From an uncultured Sutterella sp. (GTDB lineage Bacteria > Pseudomonadota > Gammaproteobacteria > Burkholderiales > Burkholderiaceae_F), in assembly GCA_937943605.1 (NCBI GenBank), contig CALEAW010000087.1, positions 14,567 to 78,566 of the forward strand: a stretch of DNA of 64,000 nucleotides, given 5' to 3'. Under the pieces are notes generated by a model. That model saw only the letters and a program-made list of their open reading frames with translations, had not been told where the DNA came from and did not search any database. Of the stretch, positions 49,413-59,397 are shown in pieces (position 1 is the first letter of the stretch; the number at the start of each line of letters is the position of its first letter). The translations under genes and the position numbers were made by a program.

Positions 49413-50720
49413 ATGACTGAGAAAGATAAAAACACTGACACCACGACCTCGACGTCTTCAACAGACACGTCGACCGAGATCACTGCCAAACCCGAGGCAC
49501 CTTGCGCCGAGACTGTGGTCACACCGCCTGACGAACCCACGTCCGATAAGGCGAACGCGTCAAATAGCCCGACACAATCCAACGATGTGACGGCTTCGGG
49601 TAAAGACACTGATCAAACAACAGACAAAGCGCCCGAGACTGCCCCACTCAATATTCCGCTTGACGGTACACCAAAGAAACGCCGTTGGCCTGCGGTATTG
49701 GCTGGCCTACTTGCCGTTATTGGCTTAGGTGGCTACGGCGCCTATTGGGAGGTTAATCAACGTGTCTTTGAACGCCCCGTGGTGAGTCTGACGCCTGAAG
49801 CACCCGTTACTATCACCATCGAAGAAGGTGACAATGCGCGACGCGTCATGGAACGCTTACGTACAGCTGGGCTTGAAGCTGATGACCTCACAATGCGCTT
49901 AGCGGCCAAACTCGCCCCTAATAAACTCTCTCGCATTCATACAGGGACCTATCGCTTTGAACCCGGTCTTACGCCTGCAGGGATTTTGGCTACCTTAGCC
50001 AAAGGCCCACTTGTTGACCAACAGCTTCGCATTCCTGACGGCGCTCCCATTTGGGAAGTGCTGGCGATCTTTAAAAATGCGCCTGCCCTCAAACAAACCA
50101 CAGCCACGATGACGCCTGAAGCCTTGCGTGAGGCTTTGGAGATTGAAGCACCCTCTCTTGAAGGTTGGTTCGCACCAGACACCTACCACTATATGAGTGG
50201 TAGCACAGACTTGGCCGTCATGAAGCAGGCGGTGGCTAAACAAAAGACGTTACTTGATCGCGCCTGGACGCAACGTGGGACTACGCAAATCACAACGCCC
50301 TATGAAGCGCTCATTTTGGCGTCGATCATCGAAAAAGAAACTGGGCTTGCCACAGACCGTCATCAGATTAGTTCCGTTTTTAATAATCGCCTGAAACTCA
50401 AGATGCCCCTTCAGACCGATCCCACGGTGATTTATGGCATTGGTGAAAAATTTAACGGGAATCTCACACGTAAGGATCTGCAAACCGCAACCCCCTACAA
50501 TACGTACAAAATTCCGGCATTACCACCCACGCCCATTGCAGCCCCGAGTTGGGCTTCAATTGAAGCTGCGGTGAATCCAGCCGATACCAAATATCTCTAC
50601 TTCGTTTCTCGTGGGGATGGTTCGAGTCAATTTTCAACGAACCTCAATGCGCATAACCGTGCGGTGCGTCAGTACATTCTGAGTCGCCCCAAAACCACCA
50701 CGAAAACCGATAGTCAGTAA
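49413..50720 (+). CDS. mltG: Endolytic murein transglycosylase
   Basis: 435 aa. A ~95-residue Thr/Asp/Pro-rich N-terminal cytoplasmic tail, membrane helix WPAVLAGLLAVIGLGGYGAY, a LysM-like part, then the YceG catalytic region LILASIIEKETGLATDRHQI, with Glu in IEKETG, and QTDPTVIYG. It cuts nascent glycan strands and sets their length. E. coli MltG is 340 aa, so the long acidic tail is extra. Confidence 0.92.
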   Translation: MTEKDKNTDTTTSTSSTDTSTEITAKPEAPCAETVVTPPDEPTSDKANASNSPTQSNDVTASGKDTDQTTDKAPETAPLNIPLDGTPKKRRWPAVLAGLLAVIGLGGYGAYWEVNQRVFERPVVSLTPEAPVTITIEEGDNARRVMERLRTAGLEADDLTMRLAAKLAPNKLSRIHTGTYRFEPGLTPAGILATLAKGPLVDQQLRIPDGAPIWEVLAIFKNAPALKQTTATMTPEALREALEIEAPSLEGWFAPDTYHYMSGSTDLAVMKQAVAKQKTLLDRAWTQRGTTQITTPYEALILASIIEKETGLATDRHQISSVFNNRLKLKMPLQTDPTVIYGIGEKFNGNLTRKDLQTATPYNTYKIPALPPTPIAAPSWASIEAAVNPADTKYLYFVSRGDGSSQFSTNLNAHNRAVRQYILSRPKTTTKTDSQ

Positions 50721-50740
50721 AAACATGGGAGCTTTTAGTC

Positions 50741-51724
50741 ATGCTTTGTCAAACCTCTACTTGCACGATGAACACCAATGAAGACGCCGGTCGTTTTGTG
50801 GTAACAGGGCGCGACGCTCGATTAGTGCGAGTCACCGACTACGCACTCGTGCGTGTGACTGGTCAAGATGCCGTCACGTTTTTACATGGTCAGTTCACCA
50901 ATGCCATCCAGGGTTTAGGTGAGAACGTCCGTAGCGCGGGTTATTGCAGCCCGAAGGGACGACTTCTCGCCACAATGCGTCTTTGGATGGATGGGGACGC
51001 CGTCATGATGTTGGTGCCTAAGGCCGTGGGCCCTGCCTTTATCAAGCGCCTTCGTATGTATGTGCTCCGCTCAGACGTGACCTTTGAATGTGCGACCGAA
51101 GGCGTCGTGATGTTGGGTGTGACGGGTAATGCCGAAGAAGTCCTCACGACCCTTAACCTTCCTCTTCCTGCTGAGGGCGGTGTTGTTCGTCACGACGGTT
51201 TAACGATTCTTGACGCTGAAGTCGCCCAAAGCATCCCTGGCTTTACGGTAGGCGGTCGTCGCGCTTTGATTATCGCTAACGCTGATCACGCCTTGGCTAC
51301 TGATGCAGGTGACGGCGCCTACTGGTGGGCGTCTGAAATTGCAGCAGGCAAGGCAACCGTTTGGCCGCGCACCCGTGAAGCCTTTGTGCCTCAAGCCGTG
51401 AACTTTGAATTGACGGGTGGCGTCGTGTTTAATAAGGGTTGCTACCCTGGTCAAGAAGTCATTTCTCGCCTACAGCATATTGGTGAAACGAGTCGTCGCG
51501 CGTCGATTGGTCTCGTCGATGGTACCGCCCCGTTGCCTGGCGCTCCCGTCTATAGCGATGGTGCTGAAGTGGGCTTCGTGGTTGAATCGGTCGAAAAAGA
51601 GGGTCAAAGCCTGGTGCTTTTCTCGTCCCTTCGTGCTGCGCTCTTAGGGAAACTCACCCTGACGCCCGAAGGCGCCGACATCGACGTCTTGCCGTTACCG
51701 TATAAGATCACAACGAACAAATAA
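50741..51724 (+). CDS. ygfZ: Folate-binding protein YgfZ
   Basis: 327 aa. VFNKGCYPGQEVISRLQHIG holds the K-G-C-Y-x-G-Q-E motif of YgfZ, a tetrahydrofolate-binding GcvT-like protein needed for iron-sulfur enzymes such as MiaB. HGQFTNAIQGLGENVRSAGY CSPKGR-like opening is read as SAGYCSPKGRLLATM. Follows mltG by 20 bases with GGGAG before the ATG. Confidence 0.93.
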   Translation: MLCQTSTCTMNTNEDAGRFVVTGRDARLVRVTDYALVRVTGQDAVTFLHGQFTNAIQGLGENVRSAGYCSPKGRLLATMRLWMDGDAVMMLVPKAVGPAFIKRLRMYVLRSDVTFECATEGVVMLGVTGNAEEVLTTLNLPLPAEGGVVRHDGLTILDAEVAQSIPGFTVGGRRALIIANADHALATDAGDGAYWWASEIAAGKATVWPRTREAFVPQAVNFELTGGVVFNKGCYPGQEVISRLQHIGETSRRASIGLVDGTAPLPGAPVYSDGAEVGFVVESVEKEGQSLVLFSSLRAALLGKLTLTPEGADIDVLPLPYKITTNK

Positions 51725-51735
51725 GTCCTCAAATT

Positions 51736-51775
51736 AAGAGCGCGACCGATACTTTCGGCAGCGCTCTTTTCTTTT
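51736..51775 (+). terminator. Terminator after ygfZ
   Basis: AAGAGCGC and GCGCTCTT pair around 17 bases and are followed by TTCTTTTTT. Confidence 0.85.
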
Positions 51776-51888
51776 TTAAGCCCCTTTGTTGGCGTTTTGC
51801 TCTCATCGTTAACCCGTCAAAAAAAACCACAGTTGCCCAGGCTCTGATAGACTCAAAACGTTGGTAAAACGCCTTTTCGGTTCGACTT

Positions 51889-52581
51889 ATGCAAAAAACC
51901 TACACCTTCACGATCACCTTAGATGAGCTCGATGCACGTCGTGCAACCGAAGTGCTCGCCGAGGCTGGATTGACACCAGAAGGTGTAATTGGTCAGCTTT
52001 TATCGCGTACTGCACGTGAAGGGGCGATTCCGCTTAAAAAAACACGGACACCCAAAAAACGGCGTACTGAAGCCGAGTGCCCAGGGCTCTTCAAGCAAGG
52101 AGACCTCTTTGCGGCCTTTGAAGCTCCCGAAGTCAATACGCTCGACGATGATCCTCTGCCACCCGTTGACACGACGCTACACCCATCACTCCCAACCATT
52201 GCTTCACTTCAAGAAGCGCAAGCGAAACTTCGTTGGCGCGCGCGTGAACGTGAGAGTGCTGAAGGTCAATCATTGATTAAAGCACCTAATCAACCCTTAG
52301 AGCTACTTGAAACCAAACAATTCCGAGTAGATAAGTCGTCTATCATCGATGACCCGCGTCGACCGACCATCATCAATGCGCTCGAAAAGCTCTTTATTGA
52401 CATCACCACGCGCCAGACACCTGCTGACGTACAGCCTATCGACAATGGAGACAGCCTTTATGTGCCTATTCACGTTGAGGGCACCCCTTTAGGACTCATC
52501 TATCAGGTGGGCGAAGGTGAGATTTGTTTAGTGCGTTATGGCCGACCGCAAGACCTTTTACTCAATCCCGAAGCTTTATAA
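51889..52581 (+). CDS. Unknown protein with RelB/DinJ-like N-terminus
   Basis: 230 aa. Residues ~8-50 (LDELDARRATEVLAEAGLTP then EGVIGQLLSRTAREGAIPL) resemble the ribbon-helix-helix of RelB/DinJ antitoxins, including the typical REGAIP ending. A polar linker (residues ~55-150) leads to a C-terminal domain of beta strands (SLYVPIHVEGTPLGLIYQVG, GEICLVRYGRPQDLLLN). No RelE/YafQ toxin is adjacent. Probably a chromosomal DNA-binding regulator derived from an antitoxin. Confidence 0.55.
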   Translation: MQKTYTFTITLDELDARRATEVLAEAGLTPEGVIGQLLSRTAREGAIPLKKTRTPKKRRTEAECPGLFKQGDLFAAFEAPEVNTLDDDPLPPVDTTLHPSLPTIASLQEAQAKLRWRARERESAEGQSLIKAPNQPLELLETKQFRVDKSSIIDDPRRPTIINALEKLFIDITTRQTPADVQPIDNGDSLYVPIHVEGTPLGLIYQVGEGEICLVRYGRPQDLLLNPEAL

Positions 52582-52583
52582 AG

Positions 52584-52624
52584 AAAATCCAGCCTCCACC
52601 AAAGCGATAAGGCTGGATTTTTAT
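52584..52624. terminator. Bidirectional terminator
   Basis: AAAATCCAGCC pairs exactly with GGCTGGATTTTT around a 16-base loop, between converging genes. Confidence 0.88.
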
Positions 52625-52644
52625 TCTTTGAAAAAAGCGACAGC

Positions 52645-53529
52645 TTAGTCTTCGACCGTCACCACCGTCCCTTCATGACAGACCGTGAGGATCTTCGAGA
52701 TGAAGTGCGGATAGTGCTTACCAACGTTCTCTGCAATGGCACGAGCCACGCCTTCAGAACGCGTTGCTGCAATCAAGGTTGAGCCTGAACCGCTAATAAA
52801 GAAGGTCGCAGCCCCAGCGGCCAAGGAGAGCTCACGCAGAATGTCGTACTCGGCAATGAGCGTACGGCGATAGGGTTCATGGAGCTTATCGACACAAGCC
52901 TGACGCACGAGTGCTTCGTCACCCGTTTCAAGCCCACGCACCATCGCGAGCGCATGCGACATCGTGTGCACCCCCGCTGCCAAAGAGATTTCTTTAGGCA
53001 CAATGCGGCGGGCTTCTTCTGTACGCACTTCATAGTCAGGAATGATCGCCACAAAGCGCCAATCAGGATTCGGCATAAAAGGGACAGCTACTGCTTTATT
53101 TTCATGCATAAAGCTTGCCGTCAAACCACCGAAAAAGGCAGGTGCCGCATTGTCGGGATGCCCTTCAAACATTGTGCACAACTGAAAAAGGTCATCCGTC
53201 GTAAGTGGGTTCCCCAACATCGCATTTGCCGCGGCCATACCACCCGCAATACACGTGCTCGACGACCCCAGACCACGTGCCACAGGCACATCAGACTCAA
53301 TCGTCAAATGAACGGGCGGCATCGCCTTACCCACCTTTTCATACACCTTACGGAAACCCTGAATGACCAAATTGTCCGCATTGCAATAGGCCTCAGGGCA
53401 ACCTTCGACAACTAAAGTATCGCTCGGCTCAAACGTAAACTTGGCCTTAAGAGAGAGTGCCATCCCCAAAGAGTCATAGCCTGGCCCCAAATTCGACGTG
53501 GAGGCCGGCACAGTCACCGTAATTTTCAT
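52645..53529 (-). CDS. thrB: Homoserine kinase (GHMP family)
   Basis: 294 aa. PASTSNLGPGYDSLGMALSL, then the GHMP ATP loop VPVARGLGSSSTCIAGGMAA, and FISGSGSTLIAATR near the C-terminus. It phosphorylates homoserine. Start is ATG at 53529, 13 bases after thrC, rather than the TTG just before it. Confidence 0.93.
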   Translation of the reverse strand: MKITVTVPASTSNLGPGYDSLGMALSLKAKFTFEPSDTLVVEGCPEAYCNADNLVIQGFRKVYEKVGKAMPPVHLTIESDVPVARGLGSSSTCIAGGMAAANAMLGNPLTTDDLFQLCTMFEGHPDNAAPAFFGGLTASFMHENKAVAVPFMPNPDWRFVAIIPDYEVRTEEARRIVPKEISLAAGVHTMSHALAMVRGLETGDEALVRQACVDKLHEPYRRTLIAEYDILRELSLAAGAATFFISGSGSTLIAATRSEGVARAIAENVGKHYPHFISKILTVCHEGTVVTVED

Positions 53530-53542
53530 CAAAAAATCCTTA

Positions 53543-55018
53543 TTAAGCTTTCTTCGCAGCGTTTCGAATCACATCAGCCATACCTTCGGGCGTCACTACA
53601 GCCTTATGACGCACTGGGAGCGTACGCAATTCGGCCAAGGGTTTAGGCGGCACTTCGCCAGTCAATGCAGTGAGGGCATCCATATAAGCAAAGCCATCGG
53701 CGTCGCCAGGGAGCGCCTCGCCCTTCACGGCAACATAAACATCACGGCAGAACTTATAGGGGCTTGCCGTCGAGAGCACCACACAGGGTACCGTCTGATC
53801 GTCGCGTTCACGCGCGACCTTGAGAGCCACGGCCGTATGTGGGTCAATGAGACGGTGATCCTTATGCCAAGCTTCATGAACCATAGCGCTCGTCGCGGCG
53901 TCATCAGCCCAACCACACTTAAAGAGCCCTTGAATCTCAGCGAGCATCTCACCCTCGACCTTAAAGACACCGCTCGTCTTCAAGTCACTCATCCACTTCG
54001 CAATCAAAGCAGTATTGCCCTTAGAGGCGTAGTAGAGCATGCGTTCGAGGTTACTTGAAATGAGAATGTCCATACTCGGCGTAATGGTCTTCACGAACGG
54101 ACGATTGCGGTCATAAACCCCAGTCGTCAAGAAGTCCGTGAGCACATTGTTGGCGTTACTCGCCACAATAAAGTGACGAACAGGTAACCCCATAGCACGT
54201 GCATAGTAACCCGCCAAAACGTCACCAAAGTTACCCGTCGGGACAGAGAAGTCAACTGGATCACCCAACTTGATAGCACCCGCTTCAACGAGCTGACGAT
54301 AAGCATCAAAGTAGTACACCACCTGAGGCACGAGGCGGCCAATATTGATCGAATTTGCAGATGAAAGCTGAACACCCTCTTCGGCTAATTCGGCTTTTAG
54401 GCTAGACGCAAAGATCGTCTTCACAGTACTTTGCACGTCGTCAAAATTACCTTCCACAGCGGCCACTGCGACGTTATTCCCCGCTTGTGTCGCCATCTGC
54501 AAATACTGAATGTCGCTCACCTTGCCGTGCGGATAAAAGACCGTAATACCGATGCCAGGCACATCCTTAAAGCCTGAGAGCGCAGCCTTACCCGTATCAC
54601 CACTCGTTGCCGTGGCAATCATCACGCGACGCCCCGTGTCTTTGAGCGCAGCCGACATCAATTGCGGCAACATGCAAAGCGCGACGTCTTTAAAGGCAGA
54701 CGTAGGACCATGATAGAGCTCAAGCAACCACTCATTTCCAACACGGGTCACTGGGGTGACAGCGGGCGTATCAAACGTTTCGCCATAGGCGCGCTCAACA
54801 CCCATGGCCAATTCTTCCGGGGTGAAATCATCAAGTAAGAGAGAGAAAACACGTGTTGCGATCTCGCGATAGCTAAGTCCCACGAGTTCATTCATAGGAA
54901 AGCGAGCGGTCAACAAAGCATCGCTCACATAGAGACCACCGTCATCACACAGGCCTTTCAAAAGCGCTTCTCGGGCATTCACCCCTTCGGCATTATTTCT
55001 CGTACTGTGGTAAATCAT
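53543..55018 (-). CDS. thrC: Threonine synthase
   Basis: 491 aa; ATG at 55018 after TTTGAGGTTGTG. PLP site FKDVALCMLPQLMSAALKD (SAFKD), then MIATATSGDTGKAALSGFKD and SVPTGNFGDVLAGYYARAMG. Converts phosphohomoserine to threonine. The longer reading to 55117 has no ribosome site. Confidence 0.94.
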   Translation of the reverse strand: MIYHSTRNNAEGVNAREALLKGLCDDGGLYVSDALLTARFPMNELVGLSYREIATRVFSLLLDDFTPEELAMGVERAYGETFDTPAVTPVTRVGNEWLLELYHGPTSAFKDVALCMLPQLMSAALKDTGRRVMIATATSGDTGKAALSGFKDVPGIGITVFYPHGKVSDIQYLQMATQAGNNVAVAAVEGNFDDVQSTVKTIFASSLKAELAEEGVQLSSANSINIGRLVPQVVYYFDAYRQLVEAGAIKLGDPVDFSVPTGNFGDVLAGYYARAMGLPVRHFIVASNANNVLTDFLTTGVYDRNRPFVKTITPSMDILISSNLERMLYYASKGNTALIAKWMSDLKTSGVFKVEGEMLAEIQGLFKCGWADDAATSAMVHEAWHKDHRLIDPHTAVALKVARERDDQTVPCVVLSTASPYKFCRDVYVAVKGEALPGDADGFAYMDALTALTGEVPPKPLAELRTLPVRHKAVVTPEGMADVIRNAAKKA

Positions 55019-55271
55019 CACAACCTCAAAAAAGTGTCCTGTTTGCGGGACACGTAACTTCAACCGCAAACACTCCAAGTTATCTTTTGATTGTTGCACA
55101 AATCGCGCACCGTGCAAGGCATAAAACTGTTTTTTCGCAGATCTAAGACATATATCTTAAGGCGGATATCCGAGGGTGAAAAGGCCGATAGTTCGGTATG
55201 ATCAATAGGATGGCTTATTGTCTTTTTTTTGACACAAAGTCAGCACCTGTCGCATCACCCGATTTCTTCAA

Positions 55272-56360
55272 ATGGAGTTCCCTTTGAATATTGGATTACT
55301 TGGATACGGAACCGTCGGTCAATCTGTTGCCGGCATACTCCGTGAGCGTGACTGCGGCGTCAGGGTACAGTGGATCCTTCGCCGTGCGGGTAAAGCGGTC
55401 GGTCCTCAGATGACCGACAACTTTGAAGCCATTTTGGCTGACCCGTCCGTCACATGCATCGTCGAGGCATTGCCCGGGCGCGATCCAGCGCTCGCTTATA
55501 TCCGTGCTGCACTCACAGCCGGCAAGCATGTTGTCACATCCAACAAGGCCGCATTGGCCGCCGATCTCGAAGGGCTCACAACACTGGCTAACGATAAAGG
55601 TGTGAAGCTTCTTTACGAAGCGAGCTGTGGCGGCGGCATGCCTTGGATCGAAATGATCAAGAAGGCAACGCGTTTGGATAATGTCACCGAAGTCTCCGGC
55701 ATTCTCAATGGCACGTGCAACTATATGCTCGACCACATGGAGCGCTTTGGACTCTCGTTTGATGAAGCACTTGCTGAAGCCCAACGTTTGGGTTATGCCG
55801 AAGCAGATCCGACGGCCGACATTACGGGGGCTGATTTACGTAATAAGGCGGTGATTTCTGCGAGCCTCGCCTTTAATGGCCTCGTCGCTTCCGAGATGCC
55901 CATGTCAGGCATTGAGCGCGTTACGCATGAAGAGATTGCTCGTCACTTGGCTGACGGCTACCACCTTCGCCTCATGATGCTCGCTCGCCGTGTAGGCGAG
56001 CGTTATGCCGCTGGCGTAATCCCCGTTCGCGTGCCAGTCTCGAGCATTCCCGCCAACATTCACGACAACTTGAACTATGGCGCCCTCAAAGGCGACCTTG
56101 TCGGCCCCTTGACGTTGGCCGGGCAAGGAGCGGGTGGCAAACCAACTGCCGACGCCATGATACAAGACCTGATTTCTCTCACTCGTGGTGTAGCTGAAAA
56201 CACGCAGCTAGGCCGCACACTGACGTATGACCCTACCCTTCTCTGCGGTACGGGTTTCTTCCCCGATGAAACGATCGCTGGACGTCCTTTAGCAGAGCTT
56301 GTCCGGATCGCCCACGAAAAGCAATCCTTCCTCGCCTTTGAACCTGAAGGTATGGAGTAA
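55272..56360 (+). CDS. hom: Homoserine dehydrogenase
   Basis: 362 aa without the C-terminal ACT domain found in many homologues (~430 aa). NAD(P) loop IGLLGYGTVGQSVAGIL, SGILNGTCNYMLDHMERFGL SFDEAL-type region, and GYAEADPTADITGADLRNKA. It reduces aspartate semialdehyde to homoserine. ATG 55272 lacks a good ribosome site, whereas TTG 55284 has GGAG six bases upstream, so the true start may be 55284. No feedback domain suggests regulation by expression. Confidence 0.92.
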   Translation: MEFPLNIGLLGYGTVGQSVAGILRERDCGVRVQWILRRAGKAVGPQMTDNFEAILADPSVTCIVEALPGRDPALAYIRAALTAGKHVVTSNKAALAADLEGLTTLANDKGVKLLYEASCGGGMPWIEMIKKATRLDNVTEVSGILNGTCNYMLDHMERFGLSFDEALAEAQRLGYAEADPTADITGADLRNKAVISASLAFNGLVASEMPMSGIERVTHEEIARHLADGYHLRLMMLARRVGERYAAGVIPVRVPVSSIPANIHDNLNYGALKGDLVGPLTLAGQGAGGKPTADAMIQDLISLTRGVAENTQLGRTLTYDPTLLCGTGFFPDETIAGRPLAELVRIAHEKQSFLAFEPEGME

Positions 56361-56367
56361 AACTAAA

Positions 56368-57714
56368 ATGATTAAGATTACGAAATTTGGCGGCAGTAGC
56401 GTCGCCTGCGCCGAGCAATTTAAGAAGGTTAAGGCCATTATTGAAGCCGACCCTGGTCGCCGCTTTGTGGTGTCCTCTGCTGCTGGTAAACGTTTCAAGG
56501 GCGACAACAAGATCACCGACCTGCTTTATCTTTGCCAGGCGCACGTGACCTATCACGTCGACTACCTGCCGCTCTTTACGATGATCTGCGAACGCTTCCG
56601 CGAAATCCGCGACGAGCTTGGACTTACGACGGATATCGAAACGGAACTCGCCGAAATGCGCGACAAGCTCCCTGACATGACGGTGGACGAAATCGTGAGC
56701 CGTGGCGAATACTTCACGTCTCGCCTCATGGCTGACTATCTTGGCTTCCCGTTCGTTGACGCAAAGGACGTGATCGCTATCAACTTTGACGGCACGTTCA
56801 ACTTCGACCTAACGGCCGAACGTTTACACGACATTCTTGAAACGTGCGACCGCTTTGTGATGCCGGGCTTTTATGGTAGCCTTCCCGACGGCAACATCCG
56901 TGTGATGTCCCGTGGCGGCTCCGATATTTCGGGTTCCATTTTGGCGCGTTGTATCAACGCTGACGTCTACGAAAACTGGACGGACGTTTCAGGCTTCTTG
57001 ATGGCCGACCCGCGCGTGGTCGACAATCCCAAGAATATCGAACAAATCACGTTCTCCGAACTTCGCGAACTCTCTTACATGGGTGCGAGCGTTCTTCATG
57101 AAGACGCTGTTTTCCCGCTTCGCGAACGCAACATTCCGATTCACGTCTTGAATACGAACCGCCCCGAAGATCCAGGCACGATCGTGCAAGACAAGATTGC
57201 ACCCAACCCCAAGGGCGCTTTGGTGACGGGCATCGCTGGCAAGAAGGACTTCATCGCCATCGAAATTTCGAAGAAGAACATGTCTAACCGCGTAGGCTTC
57301 GTGCGTGAAGTGCTCAGCATTCTTGAGCACTACGGCGTCTCGGTGGAACACCTTCCCTCTGGCATCGACTCCTTTAGCGTGGTCGTCAATAAGTCCGATG
57401 TCAAGAACAACATCTACGAAATCATCGCTCGCATCAAAGAAACGATGGAACCCGATGTGATTCGCTTGACCGAACCGTTTGCCTTGATTGCCACGGTGGG
57501 TCGTAACATGAATTCGCGTCCAGGTACTTCTGCACGTCTCTTCGCCGCGTTAGGTAACGCTGGCATCAACGTGCGTATGATCGCTCAGGGTAGCGCTGAA
57601 TTAAACATCATTGTAGGCGTGCTCAACAAGGACTTTGAGGCTGCTATCGCTTGCCTTTATCAAACCTTTGCTGCCGAAGCCGACGAAGTCAAGGCTCAGG
57701 CTGAAGCCAACTAA
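56368..57714 (+). CDS. lysC: Aspartate kinase
   Basis: 448 aa. KFGGSSVACAEQFKKVKAII is the K-F-G-G-S motif; FVMPGFYGSLPDGNIRVMSR and GGSDISGSILARCINADVYE NWTD-type region follow, then two ACT domains (GVSVEHLPSGIDSFSVVV and NAGINVRMIAQGSAELNIIV) for amino-acid feedback. First step toward lysine, threonine and methionine. Eight bases after hom. Confidence 0.94.
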   Translation: MIKITKFGGSSVACAEQFKKVKAIIEADPGRRFVVSSAAGKRFKGDNKITDLLYLCQAHVTYHVDYLPLFTMICERFREIRDELGLTTDIETELAEMRDKLPDMTVDEIVSRGEYFTSRLMADYLGFPFVDAKDVIAINFDGTFNFDLTAERLHDILETCDRFVMPGFYGSLPDGNIRVMSRGGSDISGSILARCINADVYENWTDVSGFLMADPRVVDNPKNIEQITFSELRELSYMGASVLHEDAVFPLRERNIPIHVLNTNRPEDPGTIVQDKIAPNPKGALVTGIAGKKDFIAIEISKKNMSNRVGFVREVLSILEHYGVSVEHLPSGIDSFSVVVNKSDVKNNIYEIIARIKETMEPDVIRLTEPFALIATVGRNMNSRPGTSARLFAALGNAGINVRMIAQGSAELNIIVGVLNKDFEAAIACLYQTFAAEADEVKAQAEAN

Positions 57715-57733
57715 CTCGTAGGAGATATTCATC

Positions 57734-58753
57734 ATGGCTAACTACAAGGTCGGTATTTTGGGCGCTACGGGTGCCGTCGGTCAGCAAATGCTTACTGTGC
57801 TTGCCGAACGCAAGTTCCCAATTAGCGAGCTGCGTCTCTTTGGTAGCGCACGTTCTGCGGGTCGAGTCATGACCTACGAAGGTCAAGACGTGGTTGTGCA
57901 AGAGGCAAGCCTTGAAGCCTTCAAGGGCTTAGACCTCCTTTTGGGCGCAGCTGACAATCCTATTGCCAAAGAGTTTTTGCCTGCCGCCGCAGAGATGGGC
58001 ATCCACGTCGTGGACAATTCGAGCGCCTTCCGTTTAGATCCAAACGTGCCACTCGTCATTCCTGAAGTCAACCCTGAAGACGTAAAACTCTCCAAGGGTC
58101 TCATTGCGAACCCTAACTGCGCCACGATTATTGGCTTGACCGCCGTGATGCCATTACATCGCTATGCTCGCATTCGCCGTATGGTGGTCTCCACCTATCA
58201 GGCGGTCAGTGGTGCTGGTAAGGCCGGTATTGATGCTTTAGAAGCTGAGGTCAAGGCTGCTAATGGCGAACGTGTGGAAGGCTCCTGCTTTGCTTATCCG
58301 ATTGCCTACAACCTTATTCCGCAGATTGGTGGGTTTAATGACGCTGGTTACACGTCTGAAGAACTCAAGATGCAAAATGAAGGTCGTAAGATGCTTCATG
58401 ACGACACGCTTCGCGTTGCCTGCACGTGCGTTCGCGTGCCCATCATGCGCTCTCACTCCGAAGCCATCACGATCGAATTTGAAAAGGACATCACCCCTGA
58501 AAAGGCGCGTGAACTTTTGGCGGATGCCCCGGGCGTGGTTCTTTGTGACGATCCAGAAGCCATGCAGTACCCGATGCCAATGTTAACGAGCGACCAGGAT
58601 ATGGTCTACGTTGGCCGTGTGCGTCGCGACTTATCGGCTGACGCCGCAAGCTTTAACCGTTCGTTAACGCTCTTCTGTTGTGCCGACCAGGTGCGTAAAG
58701 GTGCAGCTACGAACGCCATTCAGATCGCTGAACTCGTCCTTGGTCTGAAGTAA
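57734..58753 (+). CDS. asd: Aspartate-semialdehyde dehydrogenase
   Basis: 339 aa; TAGGAGATATTCATC before the ATG. VGILGATGAVGQQMLTVLAE is the NADP loop; catalytic Cys in GLIANPNCATIIGLTAVMPL and His in LRVACTCVRVPIMRSHSEAI. Makes aspartate semialdehyde, the branch point for lysine, DAP and threonine. Completes the hom-lysC-asd unit. Confidence 0.94.
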   Translation: MANYKVGILGATGAVGQQMLTVLAERKFPISELRLFGSARSAGRVMTYEGQDVVVQEASLEAFKGLDLLLGAADNPIAKEFLPAAAEMGIHVVDNSSAFRLDPNVPLVIPEVNPEDVKLSKGLIANPNCATIIGLTAVMPLHRYARIRRMVVSTYQAVSGAGKAGIDALEAEVKAANGERVEGSCFAYPIAYNLIPQIGGFNDAGYTSEELKMQNEGRKMLHDDTLRVACTCVRVPIMRSHSEAITIEFEKDITPEKARELLADAPGVVLCDDPEAMQYPMPMLTSDQDMVYVGRVRRDLSADAASFNRSLTLFCCADQVRKGAATNAIQIAELVLGLK

Positions 58754-58778
58754 TCGACTGCTTTGGGTTGAATAAACC

Positions 58779-58814
58779 AATGGCCAGTGCCTTTATCGGG
58801 CGCTGGCCATTTTG
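58779..58814 (+). terminator. Terminator after asd
   Basis: AATGGCCAG and CTGGCCATT pair around a 15-base loop, followed by TTG-T-rich sequence. Confidence 0.8.
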
Positions 58815-58838
58815 TTTGAGAGTGCTTTTTTGAGTCGC

Positions 58839-59270
58839 TTAGACTTCGAAAACCAAACGCATCATCTGGTGCGGAATTCCAGCTTCGTCAAAGACGTCGC
58901 CATAAGGTTTAAAACCCAATTGCTCATAAAAGGGCTGTGCCTGCACTTGGGCTCCCAAATACACGGACGCCATGCCACGGGCTTTTGCGCGTTCAAGAAC
59001 AGCCTCCATGAGCACGCGACCAATGCCACGACGACGGAAAGGTCGAAGAACAGCCACTCGGCCAATACGACCGTCATTTAAGAGTCGAGCGCAACCCATG
59101 ACCATCTTGCGTGCATCGATCGCCACAAAGTGTTCGGCGCTGTGGTCGTCCTCATCAAATTCGAGCTCACGAGGCACCTTTTGCTCAGCCACAAAGACCA
59201 TGGCACGCACGCGTTCGCACTCGTGCTGATAGGTTTTCCAACCTCCCGAAACTACCGATACCGTCGTCAT
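58839..59270 (-). CDS. GNAT N-acetyltransferase (ElaA/YjcF-like)
   Basis: 143 aa; start at 59270 (MTTVSVVSGGWKTYQ). Acetyl-CoA loop RVAVLRPFRRRGIGRVLMEA (R-R-x-G-I-G) with CARLLNDGRI before it and AQAQPFYEQLGFKPYGDVFD after it, an ending shared with ElaA-type proteins. Substrate unknown. Confidence 0.8.
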   Translation of the reverse strand: MTTVSVVSGGWKTYQHECERVRAMVFVAEQKVPRELEFDEDDHSAEHFVAIDARKMVMGCARLLNDGRIGRVAVLRPFRRRGIGRVLMEAVLERAKARGMASVYLGAQVQAQPFYEQLGFKPYGDVFDEAGIPHQMMRLVFEV

Positions 59271-59342
59271 TCGTTTTCCTTTCTGTTGAACGTTTGTCTG
59301 CGCCATGAGACGCCACTCGAAATCATAGCGCACAAAAACACC

Positions 59343-59373
59343 AAAGCCCGATACAAGGACAGCATCGGGCTTT
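59343..59373 (-). terminator. Terminator between M16 peptidase and GNAT genes
   Basis: AAAGCCCGAT and ATCGGGCTTT pair exactly around an 11-base loop. Confidence 0.75.
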
Positions 59374-59397
59374 GAATGTTTAGCGCGTCGTTATAGC

